Below, one piece after another: positions 9,811-18,876 of a DNA stretch of 64,000 bases (positions within the stretch are counted from its first letter, which is position 1; each line of letters begins with the position of its first letter). Position numbers and translations under genes: made by a program. Location: NCBI GenBank assembly GCA_004431415.1, contig QPMI01000461.1:20364-84363 (forward strand), in the 5' to 3' direction. The notes beneath the pieces were generated by a model. It saw nothing but the letters and a program-made list of their open reading frames with translations. It was not told the origin of the DNA and searched no databases. Origin of the DNA: Cyanophora paradoxa (taxonomy: Eukaryota; Glaucocystophyceae; Cyanophorales; Cyanophoraceae).

Positions 9811-10422
9811 ATGGCGGTTAATATTAATACGGATCGCATGGATTACATGTTTAATGACCTCCCGATTTTAGATGAGGGTTTCGAGTCGACGTCGTTTCTT
9901 GCGGAACTGTTCGATGTCATCTTCTCTATTGATAGTGAGCGAACGCTTTTCTCCTTTATCAACACTTTCTTCAAACCGGAAGACATTATATCTATTGGTT
10001 ACTTCATTGAAGAACCGCATAAGATTGTTATTCGTTCAACTGTTGGGTTTTCCTATGTTAAAATCCATGATTTCTCAATTAAGTATAGCATTGTCGACAT
10101 TCATCCCGAAGATGAAGGTGGATATCAACAAATTGTGAATTTCTGGTCTCTTTACCGATGCACTCCGTACTCTCTTAATGATGTTATCAAAACCATAAAG
10201 CGCGTACAATCTTTCAGACTTCTATATTTTAAGGTTGATCGCAATATGTCCGTTTATTATAAGAAGTTTGAAGAGCATGGATTGAAGATTACACGCCGTG
10301 TTACACTGCGGAAATTCTTGAAAGCCAACGGGGCTAAGTGGAGCCGCACATTTAGAAAGTGGTATATTGAGGAAAACAACCAACTCATCGCTGATATCTT
10401 TTCAATCGCTCCCCAACGCTAA
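9811..10422 (+). CDS. Unknown viral protein with KWYI-type C-terminus
   Basis: Intact 203-residue ORF, the first gene inside the left TIR. It starts after an AT-rich leader containing AATATTTTCTC. No enzymatic motif is visible. The C-terminal 40 residues (LRKFLKANGAKWSRTFRKWY) look like the small GA-K/R-W...K-WY motif domain (DUF5710-like) found as an accessory fold in phage and giant-virus proteins; the resemblance is by eye only. Its end overlaps the end of the penton gene on the opposite strand by 21 bp, which is typical of this compact genome. Nothing indicates a structural or replicative role. Confidence 0.8.
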   Translation: MAVNINTDRMDYMFNDLPILDEGFESTSFLAELFDVIFSIDSERTLFSFINTFFKPEDIISIGYFIEEPHKIVIRSTVGFSYVKIHDFSIKYSIVDIHPEDEGGYQQIVNFWSLYRCTPYSLNDVIKTIKRVQSFRLLYFKVDRNMSVYYKKFEEHGLKITRRVTLRKFLKANGAKWSRTFRKWYIEENNQLIADIFSIAPQR

Positions 10423-11313
10423 AACCTCCAACTGAAACGAATTATCTATACCATTCATATCTACGAGATCACCATAATAATCACGAAACTCTACTGTTAA
10501 CTCTTTAATCACCAAATTACGATCGTTTATTTTTACATACTCACTCACTTCTCCGGTGTGATAGATGTATTTCCCGATATCCTGACTTAATTGTAATCGC
10601 ATTATTGCGCCTTGGTTTTGCGGTTGTGATCGCGGTACTATATTATGGTTGGATGCAAATGGTGCGAGTTCTTTGATGTGCATGTATAAATACTGTTCAG
10701 CGTTCATATCCGCCATCTTTGGACTAACCGCTTTAAACGCCAATGCTAATGGATCTGCTCCTTCAAATGTAATTCCCCACTGTGGGTGATCTGGTGTTAT
10801 TGGTGTTCTTTCATATGATAAGAAATTTTCAGGTGCAAATCGCGACCTGTTTCCTTCAATAAAGTGTTGTACGCTTTCTAATAGTTCTGTGGAGCTGAGA
10901 CCAAGTAATTTTGCGATTCTATTGTTTGCTGCGATGAGTTCAAAAGGGAAATTACAATAAAACTCCAATTTGTATGTAGTCGGGTTGTAATAAATTTTAA
11001 AGTATATTGTTTCGGTAGCATTTGTTTCATAGTTTAACCCATAGTTATAAGGATAAGTAACCCCGAAATGCCCTTGATTGATATAACCACTCGGTAACGG
11101 GTTTAGTTGCTGATTAATATTAACGCCATTGACATTATAACTTATTACTATGTAATCGGTTCCTATCGAATTATAAATGCTGTTCGGAATCTCTGCATAT
11201 ATAACCCGACATTCTTGTGGTCTGGTTATTGGTGTTGTGAGTGCAACCTTGTAAGAGTTTTCTTTTTGTCCAAACTGTCGATCTCTACTATCGACATTGA
11301 CAAGTCGAATCAT
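10402..11313 (-). CDS. Penton-like minor capsid protein 1
   Basis: 303 residues. I start at MIRLVNVDSRDRQ rather than 34 codons upstream, because the upstream part runs into the divergent neighbour and the ATG at 11313 directly follows an AT-rich TATA-like box. The N-terminal VDSRDR segment, then a block ending VIYAEIPNSIYNS, a Tyr/Asn-rich middle and a C-terminal strand-rich region match the pattern of PLV/virophage penton (minor capsid, single jelly-roll) proteins. The neighbouring gene at 11342 shares this pattern (RLVSAEFYNSIP), so they look like paralogues. Role inferred: pentamer at capsid vertices, next to the major capsid protein gene. Confidence 0.75.
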   Translation of the reverse strand: MIRLVNVDSRDRQFGQKENSYKVALTTPITRPQECRVIYAEIPNSIYNSIGTDYIVISYNVNGVNINQQLNPLPSGYINQGHFGVTYPYNYGLNYETNATETIYFKIYYNPTTYKLEFYCNFPFELIAANNRIAKLLGLSSTELLESVQHFIEGNRSRFAPENFLSYERTPITPDHPQWGITFEGADPLALAFKAVSPKMADMNAEQYLYMHIKELAPFASNHNIVPRSQPQNQGAIMRLQLSQDIGKYIYHTGEVSEYVKINDRNLVIKELTVEFRDYYGDLVDMNGIDNSFQLEVLALGSD

Positions 11314-11341
11314 TTTATTATATGAATATAGATTAAAGAAA
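11314..11341. promoter_or_regulatory. 28-bp divergent promoter between penton genes
   Basis: Only 28 bp separate the two start codons, consisting almost wholly of A and T (TATATGAATATAGATTAAAG). TATA-like boxes can be read in both directions, and each lies within about 15 nt of its ATG, leaving room for almost no 5' UTR. Confidence 0.6.
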
Positions 11342-12352
11342 ATGCCCGTGGAATATGTTGAAGTGTCTTCTTTTAAACAGATCGATAACCTCGATGCTCC
11401 GACTTCGCGATTCATTGCCGATCTCCCAAAAACATTTGAGAGTGTAAGAGCGGTTCGCCTTGTTTCGGCTGAATTTTATAACTCCATTCCAATCATTAGC
11501 GGTGATTCGGTCACTGGTGATGCAACGGTAGAGGATGCCTTTACAATCAATTATAGTATTGCAAACGCAAACGTTAATTCTACAAAAGCGCCTGCTCCTG
11601 GGTTTGACGAGTGGTTAAGTATTCGACCCGGTATAGGTCTGGGTTTGGAAGTTATCAATACTCACCAAGAACTGGCTGATAGAATAACCTACCTTTTTAC
11701 GAGACAAACACCAAACCCCGGAATTGTTTGTAAATGGGACCCTGCAAATAAGCGGTTTGTATTCTACGCTCCGCATGAATTCTATATTGCTTTTGTGATA
11801 GATAGAGACCCAAAGGTTTCCGGTGCCGAAGCTGGTAACCGTCGCGCTCGTGTTTTAGGTCTTGATGCCGGACGTAGAGGAAACCGATATATCAAATCGA
11901 GTGTTTACACTGCTCAAACAGATCCCGTATTTACCGGTGCAAATGTACATGGGATCATTTCAACTTTCCCAACTGAAACTTGTAAGGATAATGTAATATT
12001 TGTGAGAGTAAAAGAACTCGGTGACCTCGTCCAATGCGCTGATGGTCTTCTCACTGGATATTTTCACAAGTTGTCCGTTCAAGATAAAAATTTCGCTGAA
12101 CACATAATTTATAATTCAACAGAAGCAAACCCGCTGTATAAATACTTCAATAATAAAATGTCACTATCACAATTAACCGTAGACATTGTAAACGCTCAGA
12201 ATCAATTAATAGATTTCGAAGGGCAACCTGTGCATCTAACATTCGAGATCCGCTATGGCGATGAACCCGCCGGTGATCCCATTTATGAATATTTCAAAAT
12301 GAGAATGAGAGAAACCCACCCCTTCTATCCAAATATTGCCGGATTCGCGTAA
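11342..12352 (+). CDS. Penton-like minor capsid protein 2
   Basis: 336 residues from MPVEYVEVSSF; a further in-frame ATG lies 15 codons upstream inside the divergent gene and is unlikely to be used. The segment SVRAVRLVSAEFYNSIP aligns with the equivalent segment of the minus-strand neighbour, and both proteins have a central receptor-like Asp/Asn-rich part and a C-terminal strand-rich block ending in a short tail (HPFYPNIAGFA). I read it as a second, diverged penton or capsomer-cement protein. Immediately upstream of the major capsid gene. Confidence 0.7.
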   Translation: MPVEYVEVSSFKQIDNLDAPTSRFIADLPKTFESVRAVRLVSAEFYNSIPIISGDSVTGDATVEDAFTINYSIANANVNSTKAPAPGFDEWLSIRPGIGLGLEVINTHQELADRITYLFTRQTPNPGIVCKWDPANKRFVFYAPHEFYIAFVIDRDPKVSGAEAGNRRARVLGLDAGRRGNRYIKSSVYTAQTDPVFTGANVHGIISTFPTETCKDNVIFVRVKELGDLVQCADGLLTGYFHKLSVQDKNFAEHIIYNSTEANPLYKYFNNKMSLSQLTVDIVNAQNQLIDFEGQPVHLTFEIRYGDEPAGDPIYEYFKMRMRETHPFYPNIAGFA

Positions 12353-12404
12353 ATTAAGGATCATTCACAGAATTTTTATATTTCTCTATTGTAAAAGAGA
12401 AATC

Positions 12405-13802
12405 ATGGATGTCACCACAACTCTTCAACGTCTTTCCCTCAAAGAGGCGCTAACCACGCCCGAAGAGGCAAAGGCGTTTTTCCTCGATAACTCGCTCATG
12501 CTCGGTCTGGAAGCGAAGACGAAACCCGTTCTCGTAACCGTTAGTCCATCAACAACCTACGATAACAACGTTGGTCAACGCGTTTCTTTCAAACTTCCCC
12601 GCTACAATTTCATCGGTAAAATCGAACTCGCTTTTGATCTTCCCGAACTAACCGCTTTCGAAGGCGATACTGATCTTGTGCGAAACGGTTACACTCGCCC
12701 CGTGGGTTCGCTTGTACAACGCCTTGAAATCTCTTACGGTTCTTACACTTTCCACGTCCCGTCAGATTTCCTGGCGATTTTCCCACTGGTCTACTATTCA
12801 GAGGATCAGTTGGCGAAAAAGAAGCGTTCTATGGGAATGCTCCACGGTATTCCCGCTCACGGAACCAATCGTAAAGGTGGCGCTTTCTTTGTTGAGATCC
12901 CGGTACCGTGGTTAAACAGTTACCTACCACTCGGTGCGCTTTCTGGTGAGATGGTTGTAACTGTTTGGTTCAAAGAAGCCAATAAGGGATACCTTGAAAC
13001 TTCTTACGGTGGTCGCGCTCTTCCGGTTGTTGGTGCTGCTGCGGATCAAACCGAAAATGATGGTCTCGGCTCAGCTACTGGTGTAACTCTTGCTAATGTT
13101 GGTCAAAACATCACCACTGGTACTATTACTGGGTTCGAAGTTGCCGGAACTGTTCCACCAATGACCCATTACATCTCCATTAAGTCTCCTCGTCTTTACA
13201 TGCATGCTATCAATGTTTCCGATGAACTGTTCGCTACGGTTATTGAGAAGGTCAAGACAACCGGTATGGCGATTCCATCACTCGAGATTGGTTTCGTCGA
13301 TGTCACCGGTCTTGCTGCGAAAGGTAACACTCAACCCAACCGAATTAACCTTAGCCAAATCTCCGGTCTGGTTTATGCTCTTCTTGTCTCTGTCCGTGAT
13401 GATGGAGGTATCGATTCTTCTAACGGTTCTCACAGCGTCCTTAAAACGCTTGCGAATGAGAAGAATATCACGATGACTTGTGAGATCAACGGACAGCGTC
13501 TTTATTCCACGGAGCCAATCCCGCTACTCAAAGGTGCGGAACTCATCGCCGATGCCTTCAAATGCTCGAACATGGACAAAGAAGCAAACCGTTACGTTCT
13601 TACAGGTCTACCTTTCTGCGCTGACGGTGAGAAGGCGATTCGCAATATCGCACAGAGTGGATATGTTGACCTTACGAACTCGTCGTCATCGTTCCTAACT
13701 CTGTATCTCCCTGCCGATCGCACAATTACTGTTAACGTTCGCGCTCTCATGCACAGTTTCATAATTTGTGACCGCGATGGAATTCGTAGAATTAATATGT
13801 AA
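12405..13802 (+). CDS. Major capsid protein, double jelly-roll type
   Basis: 465 residues from MDVTTTLQRLSLKEAL. The ORF is open 23 codons further up but the AT-rich box TTTTTATATTTCTC and spacing favour 12405. Features typical of Polinton/PLV/NCLDV double-jelly-roll capsid proteins are visible: an early strand pair (NVGQRVSFKLPRYNFIGKIE), a region FFVEIPVPWLNSYLPLGALS that matches the usual Phe/Pro turn before a strand-rich GEMVVTVWF block, and a second strand-rich half ending in a basic tail. Position between penton and packaging ATPase genes fits the conserved virion cluster. Role: trimeric capsomer of an icosahedral shell. Confidence 0.85.
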   Translation: MDVTTTLQRLSLKEALTTPEEAKAFFLDNSLMLGLEAKTKPVLVTVSPSTTYDNNVGQRVSFKLPRYNFIGKIELAFDLPELTAFEGDTDLVRNGYTRPVGSLVQRLEISYGSYTFHVPSDFLAIFPLVYYSEDQLAKKKRSMGMLHGIPAHGTNRKGGAFFVEIPVPWLNSYLPLGALSGEMVVTVWFKEANKGYLETSYGGRALPVVGAAADQTENDGLGSATGVTLANVGQNITTGTITGFEVAGTVPPMTHYISIKSPRLYMHAINVSDELFATVIEKVKTTGMAIPSLEIGFVDVTGLAAKGNTQPNRINLSQISGLVYALLVSVRDDGGIDSSNGSHSVLKTLANEKNITMTCEINGQRLYSTEPIPLLKGAELIADAFKCSNMDKEANRYVLTGLPFCADGEKAIRNIAQSGYVDLTNSSSSFLTLYLPADRTITVNVRALMHSFIICDRDGIRRINM

Positions 13803-13862
13803 ACCATTATTAGTAAGATATCGTTATTTTTATCTATCTTTATTAAGAAGATCTACAACACC

Positions 13863-14645
13863 ATGGATGATGTCCCCGAATTTAACGCTGGGGAAATGAT
13901 AAAACCACCTTTTCGCGTCCTCGCAATCGGAAAATCAGCTACGGGCAAGTCAGAAGCGGTAAAGTATTGGTTAAAGCAACTTCACGATGCAAAAAAGATA
14001 GATGTGGTTCTCGTTGTAAGTGGGACATCATTCAATCATTTTTGGAGAGAAGTTGCAACGTTGGAACTCGGTAAATGGGATGCGCCTTACATCGCTAAAC
14101 TTCTCGATGAAAGACAAGAGAAAATAGAGAAAGGAGAACCCGTTAACCAATTGTGTGTAGTTCTCGATGATCTTATAGATAATGAGATAGTCGATCTAAC
14201 CCGCGACAAAATAATTGGCTCTCTTTACAGTCGTGGGCGCCATTCGAAAATTTCGATTATTTGCATAACTCAGAAACTGCGTAAGGTTTCTTCAACCATT
14301 CGCGTTAATTCGGATTATGCGATGTTTCTTAGCGCCGCCAATCGCAAAGAACTGGAAGCGATTGAAGAAGAATACAATATTATGCGGGATAAAGACGCTT
14401 TCTATAAGATGTTTGAGGAGTATGTACATTCCTATCAGTTTCTCATTTGGTCATCCGCTGATTATTCGGTAAAGTATTATGTAGATAAAGCGGAACTGGT
14501 TAAAAACTTTGGATTCCCACGGTTTCATCGGAAGCCCAAAAAGAAAGAAGATGAATTACAACCGCCACAGAAAGAAGAAGCGCCAAAAGAGATTAAAAGC
14601 GCTGTTCATACTAATAAGTTGATGCGATATAAGAGTGGACTTTAA
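13863..14645 (+). CDS. FtsK/HerA-superfamily genome packaging ATPase (A32-like)
   Basis: 260 residues. Walker A is GKSATGKS at 23-30, Walker B LCVVLDD at 97-103, and SRGRHSKISIICITQ at about 123-137 is the Arg-His...Gln (sensor-like) motif of A32-type packaging ATPases. The length matches PLV and virophage ATPases. The lysine-rich C-terminal 45 residues are likely flexible. Located directly after the major capsid gene, as in most Polintons. It should pump the genome into preformed capsids. Confidence 0.92.
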   Translation: MDDVPEFNAGEMIKPPFRVLAIGKSATGKSEAVKYWLKQLHDAKKIDVVLVVSGTSFNHFWREVATLELGKWDAPYIAKLLDERQEKIEKGEPVNQLCVVLDDLIDNEIVDLTRDKIIGSLYSRGRHSKISIICITQKLRKVSSTIRVNSDYAMFLSAANRKELEAIEEEYNIMRDKDAFYKMFEEYVHSYQFLIWSSADYSVKYYVDKAELVKNFGFPRFHRKPKKKEDELQPPQKEEAPKEIKSAVHTNKLMRYKSGL

Positions 14646-14673
14646 AATTATCTTCATTATTATTAAAGATACA

Positions 14674-15405
14674 ATGCCGCCGAAACGTAGAGGTGTTCCC
14701 GCCGGTGCTATTTCATATTCTGGCGGTGAAAGTTATGGATCTCTCAATACTACACCAATGAAATTTGACGGAGTCAATCAAGTAAAAGCAACTCAACAAG
14801 AAGAAGACCCTTTAAATGCCGCTTATGAAGAAGCGCCCGGCGATAAAGCGCCTCAAACATCACAAAGTGATCAGTTGAACATCTCCCCCGAAGTCTCGAA
14901 GATGAAGGCGGTCGGTGAAGGTGCGCGTCGGATTATCGGTGCTGCCGATGATCGTGAACTTGGTCTACAAGATCTTGCACTTGCCCGCAAAGGTCAAGGT
15001 GTTTCGAAAGAATCGGACAAAGTTATTCAATCGATGGCGGGTGAAGTTACTTACAAGGTTGCGCCAACTCAAAACATCCACCGAATCCCGAAGGCTCAAT
15101 GGGACGAGATGACCGCTAAACTAAAAGACCTTGAAGCAAAGTCAAGCGCGCTTGAACAGTATGTAACAGAGAAGAAAGAACGCGCTAAAATTAAGGAGAT
15201 GCTGCGTAAAGAAGTTTTCCGAATGGGAATTACTGGTGTTCCCGATAAACAATTTATTGGTAAGAAAGAGACACAAATAGATGAGCAAGCGGTAGATGAA
15301 ATGAAGACAAAGACACAAAAGGGAACCATTGAACCTGGCGCTACAAAAGCGGAAGTAGAGAAAGCCGTAGCACCAACAGTATACAAGCGGAGAGTTTGGT
15401 TATAA
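14674..15405 (+). CDS. Putative virion protein, coiled-coil (unrecognised)
   Basis: 243 residues from MPPKRRGVPAGAIS. The 13 in-frame codons before this ATG contain the AT-rich box TTCATTATTATTAAAG and are not counted. Basic N-terminus, a Gln/Asp-rich disordered stretch, a predicted helical coiled coil at about 145-185 (WDEMTAKLKDLEAKSSALEQ), and a basic end YKRRVWL. The charge pattern and the place in the virion cluster suggest an internal or DNA-associated structural protein, but no family is recognised. Confidence 0.8.
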   Translation: MPPKRRGVPAGAISYSGGESYGSLNTTPMKFDGVNQVKATQQEEDPLNAAYEEAPGDKAPQTSQSDQLNISPEVSKMKAVGEGARRIIGAADDRELGLQDLALARKGQGVSKESDKVIQSMAGEVTYKVAPTQNIHRIPKAQWDEMTAKLKDLEAKSSALEQYVTEKKERAKIKEMLRKEVFRMGITGVPDKQFIGKKETQIDEQAVDEMKTKTQKGTIEPGATKAEVEKAVAPTVYKRRVWL

Positions 15406-15431
15406 ATATATATCTTTTAAAGAGGAAATCA

Positions 15432-15680
15432 ATGGACTTTTTACAAAAGATCATAGAGATGTTTAATCTCCATGTGGTAAGCAACTGTCACAGTGGATGC
15501 TGTGATACAACCGTTGAGCTTGGTTTTTCAGATACCGAAGATAATGTGACGGAAGGTAGAGGATCCCGGAGACATTCGGTAGACTCCACCCATTCAGAAC
15601 CGGCTTCAAATGGTCGCCGGTTTTCCGTAGATCAAAGCGATGATTTACGAAGACAAGCGTTTGAACATCGCGGTAATTAA
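15432..15680 (+). CDS. Small Cys/Ser-rich protein
   Basis: 82 residues from MDFLQKIIEMFNLH. It has an amphipathic N-terminal helix followed by SNCHSGCCDTTVEL, a cluster of three cysteines and a histidine. The rest is acidic, then two RR-[HF]-SVD motifs (RRHSVDS and RRFSVDQ) that look like basophilic kinase sites. Small proteins with an N-terminal amphipathic helix plus a Cys cluster are common in protist DNA viruses, but I cannot assign a role. Preceded by a strong AT-rich box (ATATATATCTTTTAAAG). Confidence 0.7.
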   Translation: MDFLQKIIEMFNLHVVSNCHSGCCDTTVELGFSDTEDNVTEGRGSRRHSVDSTHSEPASNGRRFSVDQSDDLRRQAFEHRGN

Positions 15681-15704
15681 AATATTTGTAATAAGTATCG
15701 GAAA

Positions 15705-15830
15705 ATGCTCGAAGAAGTCTATAATATTATCTTAGCGAAACATCAGATTTATGCCGTTAAATCTGCAATTGAAGAACGTAGACGGGAGCTTGTCCGGTCG
15801 CCAAAAATTGACAACCCAAAAAGGATTTAA
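15705..15830 (+). CDS. Possible 41-codon microprotein
   Basis: ATG at 15705 follows AATATTTGTAATAAG, an AT box like those before the other viral genes. The 41-codon product (MLEEVYNIILAKHQ at its start, ERRRELVRSPK later) is helical and basic at its end. It fills the gap between its two neighbours and stops before the primase-helicase start at 15883. It overlaps the out-of-use upstream extension of that ORF in another frame. No homologue is recognised. Confidence 0.45.
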   Translation: MLEEVYNIILAKHQIYAVKSAIEERRRELVRSPKIDNPKRI

Positions 15831-15882
15831 AGGTACTGCGATATTACACACTGATAAAATATTTTCTCTGCTTAAAATAAGG

Positions 15883-18597
15883 ATGGCTGCGTTTGCCGAT
15901 GATGTTAGCGTTGTTGAACTTGAATTTGATAGCGACGAATCCATGGATTCTCCCACTGCGAAAAATGTAACAAGCGCTGATGGTATCAGTTATAGAATCC
16001 GTAAAATCATTGCTCAACGCAATAGATATAATGAGGATGCCGAATATCGCGAACTGAAAAAGAAGAAGGTATTAGAAGCGTATTACCGTCGTAAAGCGGA
16101 GGAGGGAACCAATATGGGAAAGCGTGGAAGACCGCGCAAGTATCAAGTAACTCGGGTTTATCTTGATCTTGATAGGTTCGTGGATTTGAAGCCAAATCTT
16201 GAAGACAACTACAAGGAAGCCGAAGAAATCGTTAGAGAGATGCGTGAGAAATTACATGATCTGACCGGCGCTACTATTGCTGTATCTGTTCGTCATCGTC
16301 GTGTTCACCTTCTAAAAGAAGATGTTGACAAATTTAAGGTCTCTGCCCATTTCGTTTTCACTGATCTCTGTTGTCGCCATGAAGATATCCCGAAACTCTT
16401 TAATGAAATGGGGCTTGTCAAAAATGTAGATTTCGACAGTGGTGTTTATAGTACAGGTCAGAATCTTGTGTGTCTTGGTTGTTGCAAGGGAATAGATATA
16501 GATTTGGAGAACAAGAGGGCGCGCGATATTGATAAGAACGTTCTATTTACTAAGTTCGTGGATTGCAAGAATATGCATGATAGCGATTTCTTCGTTCAAT
16601 TTACCGATTGCCCCACATTGCTGGTAGACGAGACAAACTTTCACGTCTTCTCAGTGAACAAAACAGAGAAGAAGGAAGCGGAGCCGAAGAAGGAAGCCGA
16701 ACCAAAGAAGGAAGCGAAGCCGAAGAAGGAAACCAAGAAAACCACTAAAAAGGAAGCCAAGAAAGAAGAGGTGGAAGAGGTGGAAGAGGAAGAGAAAGGT
16801 GGAGAAATTACATTTGATCTTATGTACGCTGTTGTAATGGGTCTGAATGCTGAACGTGCGGATACTTATAAATCCTGGATTGATACAGGCATTGCAATCA
16901 TCAATGCTTGTGAAGACAACAAGATACCACGCAAGCAACAATTCGAAATATTCCATGACTTCTCACAAAAAAGTGAAAAGTTTGATTACGACGAATGCAA
17001 TGACAAGTTTATGAGTCTTTGCAAAGGCAAGAAGATGGTAGAAGGCAAACGGCTAACGTACGGTTCGCTGGTCTATTGGTTGAAAAAGGATGATATCGAA
17101 CTTTATAATGAGTTGTTTCCCACCAAGTATGCATTCTTGCCCGAAGATTCCGACGACATCGATTATAAAACCGCAAAGATCCCACCAATCGTTGAGGATT
17201 ACGCTACGCATCGTCTGTATTTCAATGCAAGGATGCACCACATTGAAATGCTGGGTATTGTGATGCATTGGGATGAACAACAGCTTGCGTGGATCCCGAA
17301 AGATAGCCAAAAACTCGGCTCCAAACACTATCCCCACCTGATGCATAAAATCGTTCTGAACAAGGGAACCGATAAAGAAGTTGAGAAATGGATCCCCTCA
17401 TTTCCGGAATGGATCAAAGACCCACAGGCGACACGTTCCATGTACGTGGATTTCCTCCCGCCTCCGGCTAAACTGAGCGCCAAATGCAAATCTGTGTTTA
17501 ATCTGTATCCTGGCTTTAAGATTGATCATGAGGTAGATGAAATCAAGGAAACACTACCGGAAGATGTGACCGAAGATATGATTAAGCCGTTTCTCACACA
17601 TCTTCACCTGATGTCGGGAGAAGACGATAACACATACCAATACCTTCTTAAATGGTTCGCACACATGATGCAAAAACCTGGTGAACTTAACGGAGTGTCA
17701 ATTATCCTAATTGGTGAACAAGGCACCGGTAAAAACGTGTTGTTTGATCTGTTCGAGAAAAGCATTCTGGGTGATGCTCTTTCATATTCGACCGGCAAAC
17801 CGAAAGATGACCTGTTTGGGCGCTTTGCTCACAATCGCGAAGACAAGATCTTAATAGTTGTTAATGAGGCATCGGGTAAAGACACATTCGAAAATAGCGA
17901 TATTCTTAAAGACCTTGTCACTACTAAAAAAATTACTATTGAACACAAGGGAATAGATTCATACGACAAAAAGAATTTCGCGCGTATTGTGTTTACAAGT
18001 AACAACAGTGTCCCTGTGAAGATCGAAGCGGGTGACCGTCGATTTGTTGTAGTGGAAGTGAGTAAACGATACTGTAAGAATGTGGAGTACTTCACACCTC
18101 TTCTGAAATGGCTGAATGACATAAGGAATATCCGCAACATCACCCACTTCTTGCGCACAAAGGTGGATTGTGATAATATTAACTGGCAGGAAGAAAGACC
18201 CAAGACCAATAAGTATTATCTGGTTCAGCAAATCTCCGCACCTATCATTCTCATGTTTGCAAAGTGGTTAATGGATAGTGGGGAGATTACCGAAATCAAG
18301 TGTAAGTTAAGCGGTCTTGCTTCTACATGGGAGTTATTCAAGACCTTCATTACGGAAAATAAATATAAGAACGACTACAACAGTAAGCGGTTCTATACGG
18401 AGATGCGAGGCACTTCATACATTCTTGTGAAAACCGCAAATGGTAAACCATACTACCATTTCATCTGGAACGAAATGCTGGCGGAATTCCGTAAGTTGAA
18501 GCTAATTGATGATGATTCGATTAAGGAAGAACCTAACCCCAAGATTCCCGCCAAGAAAGCTGGGACGAAATTCGAAGATTCCGACGTTGAAGCGTAA
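15883..18597 (+). CDS. AEP primase - SF3 helicase fusion
   Basis: 904 residues from MAAFADDVSVVEL. The frame is open 44 codons upstream, but that part overlaps a microprotein and the box CTTAAAATAAGG sits right before 15883. Order: acidic N-terminus; AT-hook-like GKRGRPRK (about 82-89); archaeo-eukaryotic-primase-like segment with YLDLDRF (Asp95, Asp97) and KVSAHFVF (Ser154-x-His156); Lys/Glu-rich linker (about 263-308); PriCT-2-like helical region; superfamily 3 helicase with Walker A GEQGTGKN (611-618), a Walker B-type LIVVNEA, and VFTSNNSVP (motif C). It should unwind and prime the viral genome. Such fusions are common in PLVs and virophages but unexpected next to a protein-primed polymerase. 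Confidence 0.88.
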   Translation: MAAFADDVSVVELEFDSDESMDSPTAKNVTSADGISYRIRKIIAQRNRYNEDAEYRELKKKKVLEAYYRRKAEEGTNMGKRGRPRKYQVTRVYLDLDRFVDLKPNLEDNYKEAEEIVREMREKLHDLTGATIAVSVRHRRVHLLKEDVDKFKVSAHFVFTDLCCRHEDIPKLFNEMGLVKNVDFDSGVYSTGQNLVCLGCCKGIDIDLENKRARDIDKNVLFTKFVDCKNMHDSDFFVQFTDCPTLLVDETNFHVFSVNKTEKKEAEPKKEAEPKKEAKPKKETKKTTKKEAKKEEVEEVEEEEKGGEITFDLMYAVVMGLNAERADTYKSWIDTGIAIINACEDNKIPRKQQFEIFHDFSQKSEKFDYDECNDKFMSLCKGKKMVEGKRLTYGSLVYWLKKDDIELYNELFPTKYAFLPEDSDDIDYKTAKIPPIVEDYATHRLYFNARMHHIEMLGIVMHWDEQQLAWIPKDSQKLGSKHYPHLMHKIVLNKGTDKEVEKWIPSFPEWIKDPQATRSMYVDFLPPPAKLSAKCKSVFNLYPGFKIDHEVDEIKETLPEDVTEDMIKPFLTHLHLMSGEDDNTYQYLLKWFAHMMQKPGELNGVSIILIGEQGTGKNVLFDLFEKSILGDALSYSTGKPKDDLFGRFAHNREDKILIVVNEASGKDTFENSDILKDLVTTKKITIEHKGIDSYDKKNFARIVFTSNNSVPVKIEAGDRRFVVVEVSKRYCKNVEYFTPLLKWLNDIRNIRNITHFLRTKVDCDNINWQEERPKTNKYYLVQQISAPIILMFAKWLMDSGEITEIKCKLSGLASTWELFKTFITENKYKNDYNSKRFYTEMRGTSYILVKTANGKPYYHFIWNEMLAEFRKLKLIDDDSIKEEPNPKIPAKKAGTKFEDSDVEA

Positions 18598-18599
18598 CA

Positions 18600-18840
18600 A
18601 ATCACACCCCACCCTACACCCCACCCTACACCACACCACACATAACCTCCTTGCATTTTCTTATTTTTATAAACTATTTTATAGATTGATTTGTATGTGA
18701 ATATAGTAAATAATAGAGAAGGTGGGGGGGTGGGGTGTGGTGGGGTCAAATTTTAAGAAAAGTTGGGGACGCTCAAAATTCTAAGGAATTTCAAAAATAT
18801 GCCCCACCTGACCCCACCCGCCCACCCTATCGAACGCGTT
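18600..18840. repeat. Internal copy of the TIR G-run module
   Basis: CACCCCACCCTACACCCCAC repeats at 18604-18645, then about 70 bp of AT-rich sequence, then GGTGGGGTGTGGTGGGGTCA, an AT core and GCCCCACCTGACCCCACCCG at 18719-18833. The arrangement and the core (TCAAATTTTAAGAAAA, CGCTCAAAATT) match 35314-35560 of the right TIR in the same orientation. It fills the whole gap between helicase and polymerase genes and ends just before the AT-rich promoter of the polymerase. Confidence 0.85.
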
Positions 18841-18876
18841 GAATATCCAAAATAAAAATGTTCCTTTATAATAAAG

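Noticed and set aside
10402-11415. Penton 1 start at 11415
   Set aside because: The extra 34 codons overlap the divergent gene and its promoter; the ATG at 11313 has the expected AT box and the conserved N-terminal pattern.
15751-15882. Upstream extension of the primase-helicase from 15751
   Set aside because: It overlaps a separate small ORF, adds no domain, and a good box precedes the ATG at 15883.
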